NCBI GenBank assembly: GCA_934130355.1
Contig: CAKOXV010000012.1
Span: 1 to 46,267 of the forward strand
Length of the DNA stretch: 46,267 bases
Direction: 5' to 3'
Source: an uncultured Clostridia bacterium
GTDB lineage: Bacteria > Bacillota > Clostridia > TANB77 > CAG-508
The notes below the pieces were generated by a model that did no database searches, had not been told where the DNA came from, and saw only the letters and a list, made by a program, of their open reading frames with translations. Positions within the stretch are counted from its first letter, which is position 1. Each line of letters begins with the position of its first letter. Positions 9,678 to 18,048 of this stretch are shown here, piece after piece. A program made the translations under genes and the position numbers.

Positions 9678-10214
9678 ATGAAAAAAAATAAAAAAATAAT
9701 AATTGCAATAATAACACTAATATTAATAATATTAGCAGGAATTTTTATCTATAAAAATATAAGTATTGAGAGAAAAGAAGATGGATATGAAGATTATACA
9801 CCACAAGAAGAAATATCAGATGAGCAAATGAGGCAAACAAAAGTAATATTATATTTTGCAAATGCTGAAACAGGAGAATTAGAAGCGGAAACTAAAATTG
9901 TAGATGCTAATTTATTAATAAAGGAACCATATAAAGAAATAATAAATTGGTTAATAAAAGGACCACAAAGCAGTAACTTAAAAAAATTGATTCCTGAGGG
10001 AACAGCATTACAAGATATAAAAGTAGAAAAAAATTGTGCAATTATTAATTTTTCAAACGAATTTTTAAATTATGAAACAGAAGAAAATAAATTAAAAATA
10101 ATTAATAGTATAGTAAATACTTTAACAAATTTAAAAGAAATAGAAAAAGTTAAATTTTTAATTAACGGACAGGAAGATTCTAAATTATCTGAGATATATT
10201 TAAAAAATAATTAA
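9678..10214 (+). CDS. GerMN-domain protein, membrane anchored
   Basis: This 178-residue protein starts at ATG 9678 after AAGGAGGG. A single N-terminal membrane helix (about 5-27) has no lipobox cysteine. Residues about 54-170 match the GerMN (sporulation and spore germination) domain: the opening VILYFANAETGEL, a helix with EIINWLIKGPQ, then EGTALQDIKVEKNCAIINFS and a closing VKFLINGQ. GerMN domains occur in GerM and in other spore or envelope proteins and are thought to bind wall or protein partners. It stands alone between two terminators. Assignment to GerM itself is uncertain because GerM usually has two such domains and a lipoprotein signal. Confidence 0.75.
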   Translation: MKKNKKIIIAIITLILIILAGIFIYKNISIERKEDGYEDYTPQEEISDEQMRQTKVILYFANAETGELEAETKIVDANLLIKEPYKEIINWLIKGPQSSNLKKLIPEGTALQDIKVEKNCAIINFSNEFLNYETEENKLKIINSIVNTLTNLKEIEKVKFLINGQEDSKLSEIYLKNN

Positions 10215-10228
10215 TTAAATAAAATAAT

Positions 10229-10267
10229 AAAAAATAATAAATATTTAATAATATTTATTATTTTTTA
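10229..10267 (+). terminator. Bidirectional AT-rich terminator
   Basis: AAAAATAATAAATATT pairs with AATATTTATTATTTTT across a TAAT loop. It ends the GerMN gene on + and overlaps the stop of the Pro-rich gene on -. Confidence 0.7.
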
Positions 10268-10528
10268 TTTTAACAATTTCAATAATCTTATATATTTCCA
10301 TGTATGACTAAAATCATTTAAAAAACATTCAACATCATTTAGAGATGCACAAGTATCTTTTTTAAATGTTTTAAAATTTAATTTCTTTTTAGGGGGGTTA
10401 GGCTTAGGTTTAGGTGGCTTTGGTGGTGGAACAGGTTTAGGAGGTGGTAATGGTTTTGGAGGAGGTGGTGGTGGCTGATGAGGCTTTTTAATGCAACGTG
10501 AGTATTGATAATATGTTTCATTATTCAT
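10265..10528 (-). CDS. Small proline-rich hypothetical protein
   Basis: This 87-residue protein is read from ATG 10528, preceded by AAGGGGGCG. An upstream in-frame ATG at 10570 lacks a ribosome binding site. Residues about 15-47 are a poly-proline tract of PPPKP and PPKPK type. The last 40 residues (NFKTFKKDTCASLNDVECFL onward) are compact and helical, with two cysteines and an aromatic patch. This layout, a rigid basic Pro tract plus a small helical domain, resembles wall- or spore-surface adaptors, but no family is recognised. Polarity is against both neighbours, and it shares a terminator region with the GerMN gene. Confidence 0.6.
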   Translation of the reverse strand: MNNETYYQYSRCIKKPHQPPPPPPKPLPPPKPVPPPKPPKPKPNPPKKKLNFKTFKKDTCASLNDVECFLNDFSHTWKYIRLLKLLK

Positions 10529-10636
10529 ATTAATCGCCCCCTTAATCTTATTTGTATATAATATGTACAAAACATAATAAATGTGATAAAATATAATGTA
10601 TTATTAGAACAGCTAAATAAAGAAAGGGAAAATAGA

Positions 10637-11458
10637 ATGAATGGAAAACTATATATAGTAGCAACACCAATAGGAAATTTAGAAGATATAACATTAAGAG
10701 CATTAAGAATTCTAAAGGAAGTTGATTTAATTGCAGCAGAAGACACAAGACAAACTTTAAAACTATTAAATCATTTTGAAATTACAAAACCATTAATAAG
10801 TTATCATAGACATAATGAAGAAGTGAAAAGTGAAATATTAATAGAAAAATTAAAAAATGGTGAAAATATTGCATTAGTATCTGATGCAGGAACTCCTGGT
10901 ATATGTGACCCAGGAGAAGAGGTAATAAAAAAGGCAATTATGGAAGAGATAGAAGTTATACCTATTCCTGGTGCATGTGCAATGATTAATGCATTAATTG
11001 CTTCTGGGATAGATACTAAGGAATTTACGTTTTTGGGATTTTTGCCATTAAATAAAAAATTAAGAAGAGAAAAATTAGAAGAAATTAAAAAATCTGAAAA
11101 AACAATAATTGTTTATGAAGCACCACATAAAATGAAAACAACTTTAGAAGATTTAAAAGAAGTTTTAGAAAATAGAAAAATAGTTTTAGCTAGAGAATTA
11201 ACAAAAATTCATGAAGAATTTATCAGAAAAGATATTAACCAGATATTAGATGAAATTGAAGAAATAAAAGGAGAAATGATATTAATAATAGAAGGTGCTA
11301 CTAAAATCGAAGAAAAAGAGTGTGAGCTAAATAATTTGAGTATAGAAGAACATTATAATTATTACAAAAATCAAGGATTAGATAAAAAGGAAATAATTAA
11401 AAAAATTGCTAAAGATAGAAATGTTAATAAAAATGAAATTTATATGAAATTTATATAA
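10637..11458 (+). CDS. rsmI: 16S rRNA (cytidine1402-2'-O)-methyltransferase RsmI
   Basis: This is a 273-residue protein, close to the usual RsmI length of about 280. It uses S-adenosylmethionine to 2'-O-methylate C1402 in the 30S decoding centre. The N-terminus has GKLYIVATPIGNLEDIT (3-19) and the SAM-pocket loop VSDAGTPGICDPGE (81-94). Residues about 228-273 form the small C-terminal helical domain of the family. ATG 10637 is chosen over the earlier in-frame ATG at 10583 because AGAAAGGG lies about 9 nt upstream and family homology begins there. Confidence 0.95.
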   Translation: MNGKLYIVATPIGNLEDITLRALRILKEVDLIAAEDTRQTLKLLNHFEITKPLISYHRHNEEVKSEILIEKLKNGENIALVSDAGTPGICDPGEEVIKKAIMEEIEVIPIPGACAMINALIASGIDTKEFTFLGFLPLNKKLRREKLEEIKKSEKTIIVYEAPHKMKTTLEDLKEVLENRKIVLARELTKIHEEFIRKDINQILDEIEEIKGEMILIIEGATKIEEKECELNNLSIEEHYNYYKNQGLDKKEIIKKIAKDRNVNKNEIYMKFI

Positions 11459-11490
11459 AAAAATAGGGCATATAAAGCCCTATTTTTATT
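11457..11490 (+). terminator. Bidirectional terminator between rsmI and the AbrB-like gene
   Basis: AAAATAGGGC pairs with GCCCTATTTT across ATATAAA with A and T tracts on either side. It serves both convergent genes and overlaps the last codons of the minus-strand gene. Confidence 0.85.
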
Positions 11491-11749
11491 CGTTTTCGTT
11501 TTTATTATCTAAACTAGCAAGTTTTTCCGCACATTTTGAACATACTAATCTATCTTTGTAAGAGATTAGATTTTTGTTATTTCCACAAAAAATACAATTT
11601 GGTTCATACTTCTTTAATACAATAGAAGAACCATCTACATAAATTTCTATTGGATCTTTTTCAGCAATATCAAATTTATTTCTAATTTCGATTGGAATAA
11701 CAATTCTACCTAACTCATCAACTTTTCTAACAATTCCTGTTGATTTCAT
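11486..11749 (-). CDS. AbrB/SpoVT-type transition-state regulator with CxxC tail
   Basis: This is an 87-residue DNA-binding protein with AAGGAGG before its ATG. The first 50 residues (MKSTGIVRKVDELGRIVIPI onward) are the swapped-hairpin AbrB domain, very close to Bacillus AbrB and Abh. The C-terminus differs from Bacillus AbrB: Cys52/Cys55 (CIFC) and Cys70/Cys73 (CSKC) could bind zinc or a redox ligand. AbrB-type proteins repress stationary-phase and sporulation genes in growing cells. Its upstream region (11750-11891) is shared with the divergent spmA gene and is a likely place for regulation. Confidence 0.9.
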   Translation of the reverse strand: MKSTGIVRKVDELGRIVIPIEIRNKFDIAEKDPIEIYVDGSSIVLKKYEPNCIFCGNNKNLISYKDRLVCSKCAEKLASLDNKNENE

Positions 11750-11891
11750 AACTTGTCCTCCTTAAACATCTAATCAATTCATATATATAATAACATAAAT
11801 ATTAAAATTGGTCAATCAAAAATTTCAAAATATTGTAAAAAGTTTATTATAATTTGTTTATTTGAAAATATAATTTAACAAGGGGAATAAA

Positions 11892-12467
11892 ATGTTAAAT
11901 ATATTATGGCCAATTTTTATAATAATATCTATTGTTTATGCAATATTTTCAGGAAATGTAGAAAATTTGAATAATTCAATATTTGAATCAACTCAAAATG
12001 CACTAAATTTAACTTTGACATTGTTAGGAATGACTTGTCTTTGGAGTGGAATAATGGAAGTAGCTTCTAAAACTAAAATTATTTATTATTTAGCAAAAAT
12101 ATTGAAACCAATTATGAAAAAACTTTTTTCTAATTTAGATGAAGTTTCTTATAATAATATAACAATGAATATTATTGCAAATATATTGGGATTAGGAAAT
12201 GCAGCAACTCCATTAGGACTTAAGGCAATGAATGAATTACAAAAAGATAATAGAAATAAGGAAAGATTAAGTGATAATATGCTTATGCTAATTGTTCTAA
12301 ATACAGCATCTTTGCAAGTTATTCCGACTACAGTAATTGCAATTAGAAGTTCTTTAGGTTCACAAAACCCAACAAGAATCATTTTTCCAGTATGGATATC
12401 CACAATTTGTGCAGCAGTTGTGGGAATTACTTGTGCAAAAATAGTTACAAAGTGTACAAAAATATGA
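11892..12467 (+). CDS. spmA: Spore maturation protein SpmA
   Basis: This 191-residue polytopic membrane protein has the nucleoside-recognition (Gate) domain typical of SpmA. Helices lie near 1-20, 42-60, 80-110 and 150-185. The stretch NIIANILGLGNAATPLGLKA (about 94-113) is the hallmark of the family. SpmA and SpmB act together in spore core dehydration and heat resistance in Bacillus and Clostridium. The gene is 11 nt upstream of spmB, so the two are co-transcribed. AGGGGAAT is the ribosome binding site. Confidence 0.93.
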   Translation: MLNILWPIFIIISIVYAIFSGNVENLNNSIFESTQNALNLTLTLLGMTCLWSGIMEVASKTKIIYYLAKILKPIMKKLFSNLDEVSYNNITMNIIANILGLGNAATPLGLKAMNELQKDNRNKERLSDNMLMLIVLNTASLQVIPTTVIAIRSSLGSQNPTRIIFPVWISTICAAVVGITCAKIVTKCTKI

Positions 12468-12478
12468 GAGGATAAAAG

Positions 12479-13006
12479 ATGAAAATAATTAATTATATTT
12501 CTATAGTTGCTATGCCACTTGTAATATTGGTAATTATATATAAAGGATTAGAACAAAAGATTTCTGTTTTTGATATATTTTTAAAAGGTGCAAAAGAAGG
12601 TGTTGAGATTACATTTAAAATTTTTCCAACTTTAATTGGATTGTTTGTTGCAATTGGAATGTTAAGAAGTTCTGGAATTTTGGAATTTATAACAAAGTTG
12701 ATATCACCAGTATTAGGAGTTTTAAGATTTCCGGAGGAAATTGTTCCACTTGCAATATTAAGACCGATTTCAGGTAGTGCATCAATGGCAATTGCTACAG
12801 ATATAATCAAACAAAATGGGGTTGATTCATTTATTGGAATTTTAGCTTCTGTTATTATGGGAGCAACTGAAACAACATTGTATACTATTGCTGTTTATAC
12901 AAGCAGTGTGAGAATAAAAAATACTAGAGGAGTAATATTTGCTGCATTAGCTGCAGATATTACAGGAATTATTGTATCTCTAATAATATGTAGAATAATA
13001 TTTTAA
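12479..13006 (+). CDS. spmB: Spore maturation protein SpmB
   Basis: This 175-residue membrane protein is the partner of SpmA. It has the Gate-domain motifs KGAKEGVEITFKIFPTLIGL (about 35-54) and LRPISGSASMAI (about 94-105), and MGATETTLYTIAVY near 136-149. Start ATG 12479 follows GAGAGGAT. It forms a two-gene operon with spmA. No terminator is obvious downstream; the next element is a separate promoter at 13075. Confidence 0.93.
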   Translation: MKIINYISIVAMPLVILVIIYKGLEQKISVFDIFLKGAKEGVEITFKIFPTLIGLFVAIGMLRSSGILEFITKLISPVLGVLRFPEEIVPLAILRPISGSASMAIATDIIKQNGVDSFIGILASVIMGATETTLYTIAVYTSSVRIKNTRGVIFAALAADITGIIVSLIICRIIF

Positions 13007-13074
13007 AAGATATTGAAAATAAGTAAAATCAAGGGTTTGACTCGAGTTTGTCATAATTTGTCGAACGATTTTTC

Positions 13075-13103
13075 TTGACAAAATGAAAAAAAGAGTGTAA
13101 TAT
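13075..13103 (+). promoter_or_regulatory. Strong sigma-A-type promoter for the intergenic RNA
   Basis: TTGACA (13075-13080), a 17-nt spacer and TAATAT (13098-13103) face right into a region without a protein gene. Just upstream, TTTGTCA (near 13048) and TGACAAA (13077) are mutual inverted repeats and may be an operator. Confidence 0.7.
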
Positions 13104-13109
13104 AAGAAC

Positions 13110-13310
13110 AATAAAATTAATTCAAAAAATTTTTAAAATCAAGTTATTAATCTTGTAAAGGGAATAATTTAAATTCCCCCAAAATCGAACTAACAATTTT
13201 AAATTTCTACGTAGTATATTATTACTACATTCTAAACTTTAGGCCCCCTAAATCCTATTGCCAAATTTTCAAACAATATTTTAGTTCTTAAATTATTCTC
13301 TTTACAATTA
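13110..13310 (+). ncRNA. Structured RNA candidate (6S-like closed stem), no ORF
   Basis: The 317-bp gap 13007-13323 has no ORF but a strong promoter. Starting about 7 nt after the -10 box, the transcript could fold on itself. TTGTAAAGGGAATAATTTAA (13153-13172) pairs over 20 positions, one of them G-U, with 13288-13307. Inside is a large bubble with CCCCC-rich strands and a distal hairpin, GTAGTA with TACTAC (13211-13228). A long closing stem, a central bubble, a distal hairpin and about 200 nt match the plan of 6S RNA, the regulator that binds sigma-A RNA polymerase. I see the structure; the 6S identity is inference. No T-run terminator follows, so the 3' end is approximate. Confidence 0.5.
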
Positions 13311-13323
13311 TTATATATATTAA

Positions 13324-14118
13324 TTATAGTGTAATTAATTTACCTGGACAATCTCTGCTTGCAACTGATAATTTAATTGAATTATTGCCACTAGAATTAG
13401 AAATTAATTCATCAGCAACAGTTTGATATGCAAGTTCAGGAAAATTGCTTTCTTTGCTCAAATGGCCAAGAATAGCAGTATGTAAATTACCATTTTTAGA
13501 TAGATAAGAAATTGTTTTCCCTGCAACCGTATTAGATAAATGACCAGTATCACTAGCTATGCGTGATTTTAATATGTAAGGATATGAACAACATTTTAAA
13601 ACTTCTGTATCATAATTAGATTCTAATAAAATAAATTCACTACCTTCTAAATTATTAAGAATATTTTTAGTTATGTGTCCAATATCTGTTGCAATACTGA
13701 TTTGATGTGTATTATCTTTAATTATATTAAATCCGCAAGGATTTGCGGCATCATGAGGTATGCTAAAAGGTAAAATTTCTAAATCATTTATATAAAACTT
13801 TTCAGATGGAGAAAAGAAATTAATATTTTTTTCAGATAATTTTTCTGTTTGTAATGGCATTGCATCAAAAGTTTCTTTTGTTGCAAAAACAGGTAAATTA
13901 AATTTCTTAGAAATTGTTGCAATACCTTTTACATGATCTGAATGTTCATGAGTCACTAAAATAGCATTAATTGAAGAGGGTTCAACTTCAATTGAAGCTA
14001 AAGCCTCTTCGATTTTTTTACAACTCATCCCTGCATCAACTAAAATTCTAGTATTTTCAGTTTCTACAAATAAACTATTACCACTACTTCCGCTATATAG
14101 ACTACAAAAATTTAACAT
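13324..14118 (-). CDS. MBL-fold metallo-hydrolase, WalJ/YycJ family
   Basis: This 264-residue metallo-beta-lactamase-fold protein has metal ligands in THEHSDH (His57, His59, Asp61, His62) and further ligands in IPHDAANPCGF and TDIGH. The N-terminus NFCSLYSGSSGNSLFVET is typical of the YycJ/WalJ group, thought to act as a nuclease-type phosphodiesterase linked to cell division and DNA repair. It is downstream of murA with a 14-nt gap, so the two are co-transcribed. It is read toward the RNA candidate on the other strand. Confidence 0.85.
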   Translation of the reverse strand: MLNFCSLYSGSSGNSLFVETENTRILVDAGMSCKKIEEALASIEVEPSSINAILVTHEHSDHVKGIATISKKFNLPVFATKETFDAMPLQTEKLSEKNINFFSPSEKFYINDLEILPFSIPHDAANPCGFNIIKDNTHQISIATDIGHITKNILNNLEGSEFILLESNYDTEVLKCCSYPYILKSRIASDTGHLSNTVAGKTISYLSKNGNLHTAILGHLSKESNFPELAYQTVADELISNSSGNNSIKLSVASRDCPGKLITL

Positions 14119-14132
14119 TTGTGTTTTTCTTC

Positions 14133-15392
14133 CTATTCTTTAACTCTTTCAATCTTTGCACCTAGATTTCTAAATTTTTCTTCTATGTTTTCATATCCTC
14201 TATCTATGTGTTCTAAATTGTATACTTCTGTTTTTCCTTCTGCAATAATTCCAGCTATTATTAAAGCTGCACCAGCACGTAAATCTGATGAATAAACAGG
14301 TGAACCATATAATTTTTCTACACCTTCAAAAAATGCGGTTTTTCCTTGAGCCGTTATATTTGCTCCCATTTTATTTAATTCATCAGTATATTGGAATCTT
14401 GATTCCCAAATATTTTCAATTATTCTACTTGTACCATTTGCAACTGCAAGTACAACACCCATTTGAGGTTGCAAATCTGTAGGAAATCCTGGATATGGTT
14501 GAGTTTTAATTATTGCCTTAGATGGTCTGCTATCTGCCCAAACTCTAATTTCATCTCCAAAATCTTCAACATGTCCGCCAATTTCAATTATTTTGGCAGT
14601 TAATGGCTCTAAATGTTTTGTAATACAATTTTTTATTAAAACATCACCTTTTGAAGCTACTGCTGCAAGCATAAATGTTCCTGCTTCAATTTGATCTGGA
14701 ACAATAGAATAAGTATTATTTCCTGAAAGTCTTTTTACTCCATTAATTTTTATTACATCTGTTCCAGCACCACGGATGTCAGCACCCATTGTATTTAAGA
14801 AGTTTGCAACATCAACAACATGTGGTTCTTTTGCAGCATTATCAATAATAGTTGTACCTTCTGCTAAAACTGCTGCTAACATTACATTAATTGTTGCACC
14901 AACAGAAACAACATCCATATATAAAGAAGTTCCAACTAATTTATCTGCAGAAGCCATAATTTTTCCTTGTCCGACTTCAACTTTTGCTCCTAGAGCTTCG
15001 AATCCTTTTATATGTTGATCAATTGGCCTTGCACCAAGTTTACATCCACCTGGCATACCAACAGAAATTTTTCCTTTACGACCTAACATACTTCCTATAA
15101 TATAATATGAAGCTCTAAATTTGCTTGTTAATTCTTCAGATGCATCTGTTTTTTCTATATTTCTTGTATCAATTGTAATTTCATTAGGAGTATTCCAAGT
15201 TATTTTTGCTCCAAGTCCTTCTAATATTTCACATGATTTTTTTACATCACTAATATTAGGTAAGTTCTCAATTGTACATATTCCATCTATTAAAAGTGTT
15301 GCAGGCAAAATAGCTACAGCTGCATTTTTGGCACCACTTATTGTTACTTCTCCTTTTAAAGGTGTATTTCCTGTTATAACTAATTTCTCCAA
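14133..15392 (-). CDS. murA: UDP-N-acetylglucosamine 1-carboxyvinyltransferase MurA
   Basis: This 419-residue enzyme matches the usual length for MurA. It transfers enolpyruvate from PEP to UDP-GlcNAc, the first committed step of peptidoglycan synthesis. Lys22-Asn23 in SGAKNAAVAILP and the catalytic Cys117 in MPGGCKLGARPIDQH are present. Cys117 is the fosfomycin target, so the enzyme should be sensitive by sequence. The end, YDELNKMGA-type and IDRGYENIEEKFRNLGA, is also typical. AAGGAGG precedes ATG 15392. It is the first gene of a two-gene operon with the MBL hydrolase. Confidence 0.96.
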   Translation of the reverse strand: MEKLVITGNTPLKGEVTISGAKNAAVAILPATLLIDGICTIENLPNISDVKKSCEILEGLGAKITWNTPNEITIDTRNIEKTDASEELTSKFRASYYIIGSMLGRKGKISVGMPGGCKLGARPIDQHIKGFEALGAKVEVGQGKIMASADKLVGTSLYMDVVSVGATINVMLAAVLAEGTTIIDNAAKEPHVVDVANFLNTMGADIRGAGTDVIKINGVKRLSGNNTYSIVPDQIEAGTFMLAAVASKGDVLIKNCITKHLEPLTAKIIEIGGHVEDFGDEIRVWADSRPSKAIIKTQPYPGFPTDLQPQMGVVLAVANGTSRIIENIWESRFQYTDELNKMGANITAQGKTAFFEGVEKLYGSPVYSSDLRAGAALIIAGIIAEGKTEVYNLEHIDRGYENIEEKFRNLGAKIERVKE

Positions 15393-15485
15393 AAGTATTC
15401 CTCCTTAAAATTTTCTTCATTTGAAATATATCATAAACGCTTAAATTTTACAATAAAAATCGCAATAAAAATTAAATTTAAGTGT

Positions 15486-16148
15486 TTATTTTTTTGCTCT
15501 AGCAACCTTAAACAAATCATTTTCTGCAAAAAATTCTATAATTTTAAATTTGAATTTTATATCAGGTTTTTTGGTTTCTGAAATAACAGAATAAGATTCT
15601 TCTTGAAGTTCACCTTCAAGTTCTCCTTTCGCTTTTTCATCAACAATTCCTGAAGATATGTCTACGAAGCACAAAGAAGGAAACATTACACACCACCAAT
15701 TTTTACCTTTAGCTTCTCCAATTTCAACTCTTAATGCATCATACATTCCTGCTGGTAATGAAATATCACCATAATTTTTGGTTGGAAAATAAAAATTATT
15801 AATATTAATTTTTATAGGGTAATTATAACCATTTTCTAATATAGTTTGTTCAGCAATTTTTTGAAATTCATCTTTATTTTGAATTGCTATAGAAATTGCT
15901 TCTTCTTTTGTAGTGCAGTTTGAACAAATTTTGTTCATATAATTAAGTAAAGAATCACGTACTTTTAATTTTAATTCTTGATCTTCATTTGTATCACTAT
16001 TTGCAATAACATGTAATCTAAATACAGCATTAGATAAGTCAGTAGAAATAGCCACAACATAGCTTTGAGCTGCTATAAATACATATAAAGACAATAAAAA
16101 TATTAATAAAACACTATGTTTAAATTTTTTATTTTTCATAAAATTCAT
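15486..16148 (-). CDS. spoIIR: Stage II sporulation protein R
   Basis: This 220-residue secreted protein matches SpoIIR, the forespore-made signal that triggers processing of pro-sigma-E by SpoIIGA in the mother cell. A hydrophobic N-terminal segment (about 10-30) acts as signal. The hallmark FRLHVIANSDTNEDQELKLK follows (about 43-62), then PAGMYDALRVEIGEAKGKNW and WWCVMFPSLCFVD. Start ATG 16148 follows AGGAGGCG. It is monocistronic. The end, after the FPSLCFVD core, is slightly longer than in Bacillus. Confidence 0.94.
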   Translation of the reverse strand: MNFMKNKKFKHSVLLIFLLSLYVFIAAQSYVVAISTDLSNAVFRLHVIANSDTNEDQELKLKVRDSLLNYMNKICSNCTTKEEAISIAIQNKDEFQKIAEQTILENGYNYPIKININNFYFPTKNYGDISLPAGMYDALRVEIGEAKGKNWWCVMFPSLCFVDISSGIVDEKAKGELEGELQEESYSVISETKKPDIKFKFKIIEFFAENDLFKVARAKK

Positions 16149-16239
16149 AATTCGCCTCCTAAAAACATTTTTGTAAAAAAATATCTTTAAAATAATTATT
16201 AGCCAAAAAAAATAAATTATTCATTTAAAGGAAAAAAGG

Positions 16240-16273
16240 TTGACAATCTTCAAAAACAATGGTAAAATTTACC
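16240..16273 (+). promoter_or_regulatory. Promoter with palindrome over the -10 box
   Basis: TTGACA (16240-16245), a 17-nt spacer and TAAAAT (16263-16268) drive the next gene. The -10 lies inside the palindrome GGTAAAATTTACC (16261-16273), a candidate repressor site. Confidence 0.6.
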
Positions 16274-16303
16274 AGTAAGTGATAAGCGAAAGGAATGAAA
16301 AAA

Positions 16304-16723
16304 ATGATTGTTCAAAATAAAAATGAAGAAAAAACATGTTGTTTTTATGTAAGTGAATTTCATTTGGAAATGCTTATAGTACCATACATCAGAGAAAAAA
16401 TAAATCAAAAAATATATATAATATCAGAAAAAAATTTAAGAAAAACAATAGAAATATTAATTTCTAGATTAAATATAAATGAAGAAGAAAAAGAAAAAAT
16501 ACTACAATTAAATTGGGATGGAGAAGAAAAAAATGAAGAAAATTGTAATGTAATTATAATTGGTTCAAAAAAATTTATAGAAGAAAAAAATGCTGAGATA
16601 GAAAAAATGAATATATTAAGTGTGCTTGATTGCTATGATTTTGAGCAGGAAAAGGACAATATGGATGATATAATAAAACAATATAAAAAAAAATTAAATA
16701 CATTAGGAAAATCTATAATTTAA
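16304..16723 (+). CDS. Hypothetical protein, Glu/Lys/Ile-rich
   Basis: This 139-residue soluble protein is of unknown function. ATG 16304 is preferred to ATG 16295 because GAAAGGAA (16287-16295) would then be correctly spaced. Residues about 10-35 hold a CC pair and FHLEMLIVPYIREKI, and the middle (about 80-105) has a NVIIIGSKKFIEEKN strand-helix unit, followed by VLDCYDF. No catalytic pattern or membrane segment is seen. It lies between spoIIR (opposite strand) and a UDP-sugar pyrophosphorylase, with its own promoter. It may be lineage-specific. Confidence 0.6.
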   Translation: MIVQNKNEEKTCCFYVSEFHLEMLIVPYIREKINQKIYIISEKNLRKTIEILISRLNINEEEKEKILQLNWDGEEKNEENCNVIIIGSKKFIEEKNAEIEKMNILSVLDCYDFEQEKDNMDDIIKQYKKKLNTLGKSII

Positions 16724-16741
16724 AAATTTTGGAATAAGGTA

Positions 16742-16774
16742 TTGAAAAAAAAGATAAAATAGTATATATATAAA
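16742..16774 (+). promoter_or_regulatory. Probable promoter of the UDP-sugar operon
   Basis: TTGAAA (16742-16747) and an AT-rich -10 region TATATATAAA (16765-16774) with about 17-nt spacing lie just upstream of the pyrophosphorylase gene. Confidence 0.45.
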
Positions 16775-16801
16775 ATGTGAACTAAGAAAGGGAGCATATA
16801 T

Positions 16802-18043
16802 ATGGAAGAAGATTTAGAAATGATAAAAAAGACACTTAAAAAGTATTCACAAGAGCATTTGTTAAATGGATATGAAAAATTAGACGGAGTAAAGCAAAAA
16901 CAACTATTAGACCAGATTGAACATACAGATTTCGAATTAATAAACAGCTTATATAATAATACTAAAAAAGAATTACAACCATCAGACAATTCAATATCTC
17001 CAATAGAATTTTTAGATAAAGAAAAATTAAATGGATATTACAAAGGATTTCAAGAAACAGGAGAAAAAGCTATAAGAGATGGAAAACTAGCAGCTGTAAC
17101 AATGGCAGGAGGACAAGGAACAAGATTAGGACATAAAGGACCAAAGGGAACTTTTGATATTGGACTAGATACACACAAATCATTATTCGAATTATTAAGT
17201 GATTCATTAAAAGAACAAGGAAAGAAATATGATGTAACAATACCATGGTTTATAATGACAAGTGAAGAAAATAATAAAGAAACAATAGAATTTTTTGAAA
17301 AAAATAGATGTTTTGGATATGAAGAAGGAAAAAATCTATTTTTCTTCAAACAAGGTGAATTACCAATGGTAGATACAGAAGGTAAAATTTTAATTGGAGA
17401 AGATGGCTTAATTAAAGAGGCTGCTGATGGACATGGTGGAATATATGAGGCTCTTGTAAAAAACGGAATGACTAAAAAAATGAGAGAATTAGGAGTAGAA
17501 TGGTTATTTATAGGTGGAGTAGATAATTGCTTAGTAAAAATGGTAGATCCATTATTAATGGGAATTGCTATACAAAAGCAAGTAACTGCTGCTGGAAAAT
17601 CAGTTGTAAAGGCAAATCCAAAAGAAAATGTAGGGGTATTTTGCAAAAAAAATGGAAAACCTTCAGTTGTAGAATATACAGAAATTCCTGAAGAAATGGC
17701 TCAGGCCAGAGACGAAAGAGGAGAACTTATATATGGTGAATCTCATATTTTGTGCAACTTATTTAATATTAATGCTGTAGAAAGAATGGGAACAAAACCA
17801 TTACCATATCACTCTGCATTTAAAAAGGCAACATATATAGATAAAAATGGAAATAAAGTTGTACCAGATGGACCTAATGCATATAAATTTGAAGCTTTCT
17901 TATTTGACGCATTTGGAGAATTAGATGATATGGCTATTTTAAGAGTAAAAAGAGAAGAAGAATTTGCACCAGTAAAAAATGCTACAGGTGTAGACAGTCC
18001 AGAAACTGCAAGAGAGCTATATAAAAAGTTTTATCAATTATAA
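16802..18043 (+). CDS. UDP-N-acetylhexosamine/UDP-glucose pyrophosphorylase family enzyme
   Basis: This 413-residue member of the UDPGP type 1 family makes a UDP-sugar from UTP and a sugar-1-phosphate. The nucleotide-binding signature MAGGQGTRLGHKGPKGTF is at 101-118, and the sugar-site motif GGVDNCLVKMVDP follows near 239. The form is that of eukaryote-type UAP1/AGX enzymes (UDP-GlcNAc or UDP-GalNAc), found in many Clostridia, rather than of bacterial GlmU. The exact sugar cannot be read from sequence. A phosphosugar mutase gene follows across a terminator. Together they could take a hexose-6-phosphate to a UDP-sugar. Confidence 0.85.
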   Translation: MEEDLEMIKKTLKKYSQEHLLNGYEKLDGVKQKQLLDQIEHTDFELINSLYNNTKKELQPSDNSISPIEFLDKEKLNGYYKGFQETGEKAIRDGKLAAVTMAGGQGTRLGHKGPKGTFDIGLDTHKSLFELLSDSLKEQGKKYDVTIPWFIMTSEENNKETIEFFEKNRCFGYEEGKNLFFFKQGELPMVDTEGKILIGEDGLIKEAADGHGGIYEALVKNGMTKKMRELGVEWLFIGGVDNCLVKMVDPLLMGIAIQKQVTAAGKSVVKANPKENVGVFCKKNGKPSVVEYTEIPEEMAQARDERGELIYGESHILCNLFNINAVERMGTKPLPYHSAFKKATYIDKNGNKVVPDGPNAYKFEAFLFDAFGELDDMAILRVKREEEFAPVKNATGVDSPETARELYKKFYQL

Positions 18044-18048
18044 AATTC

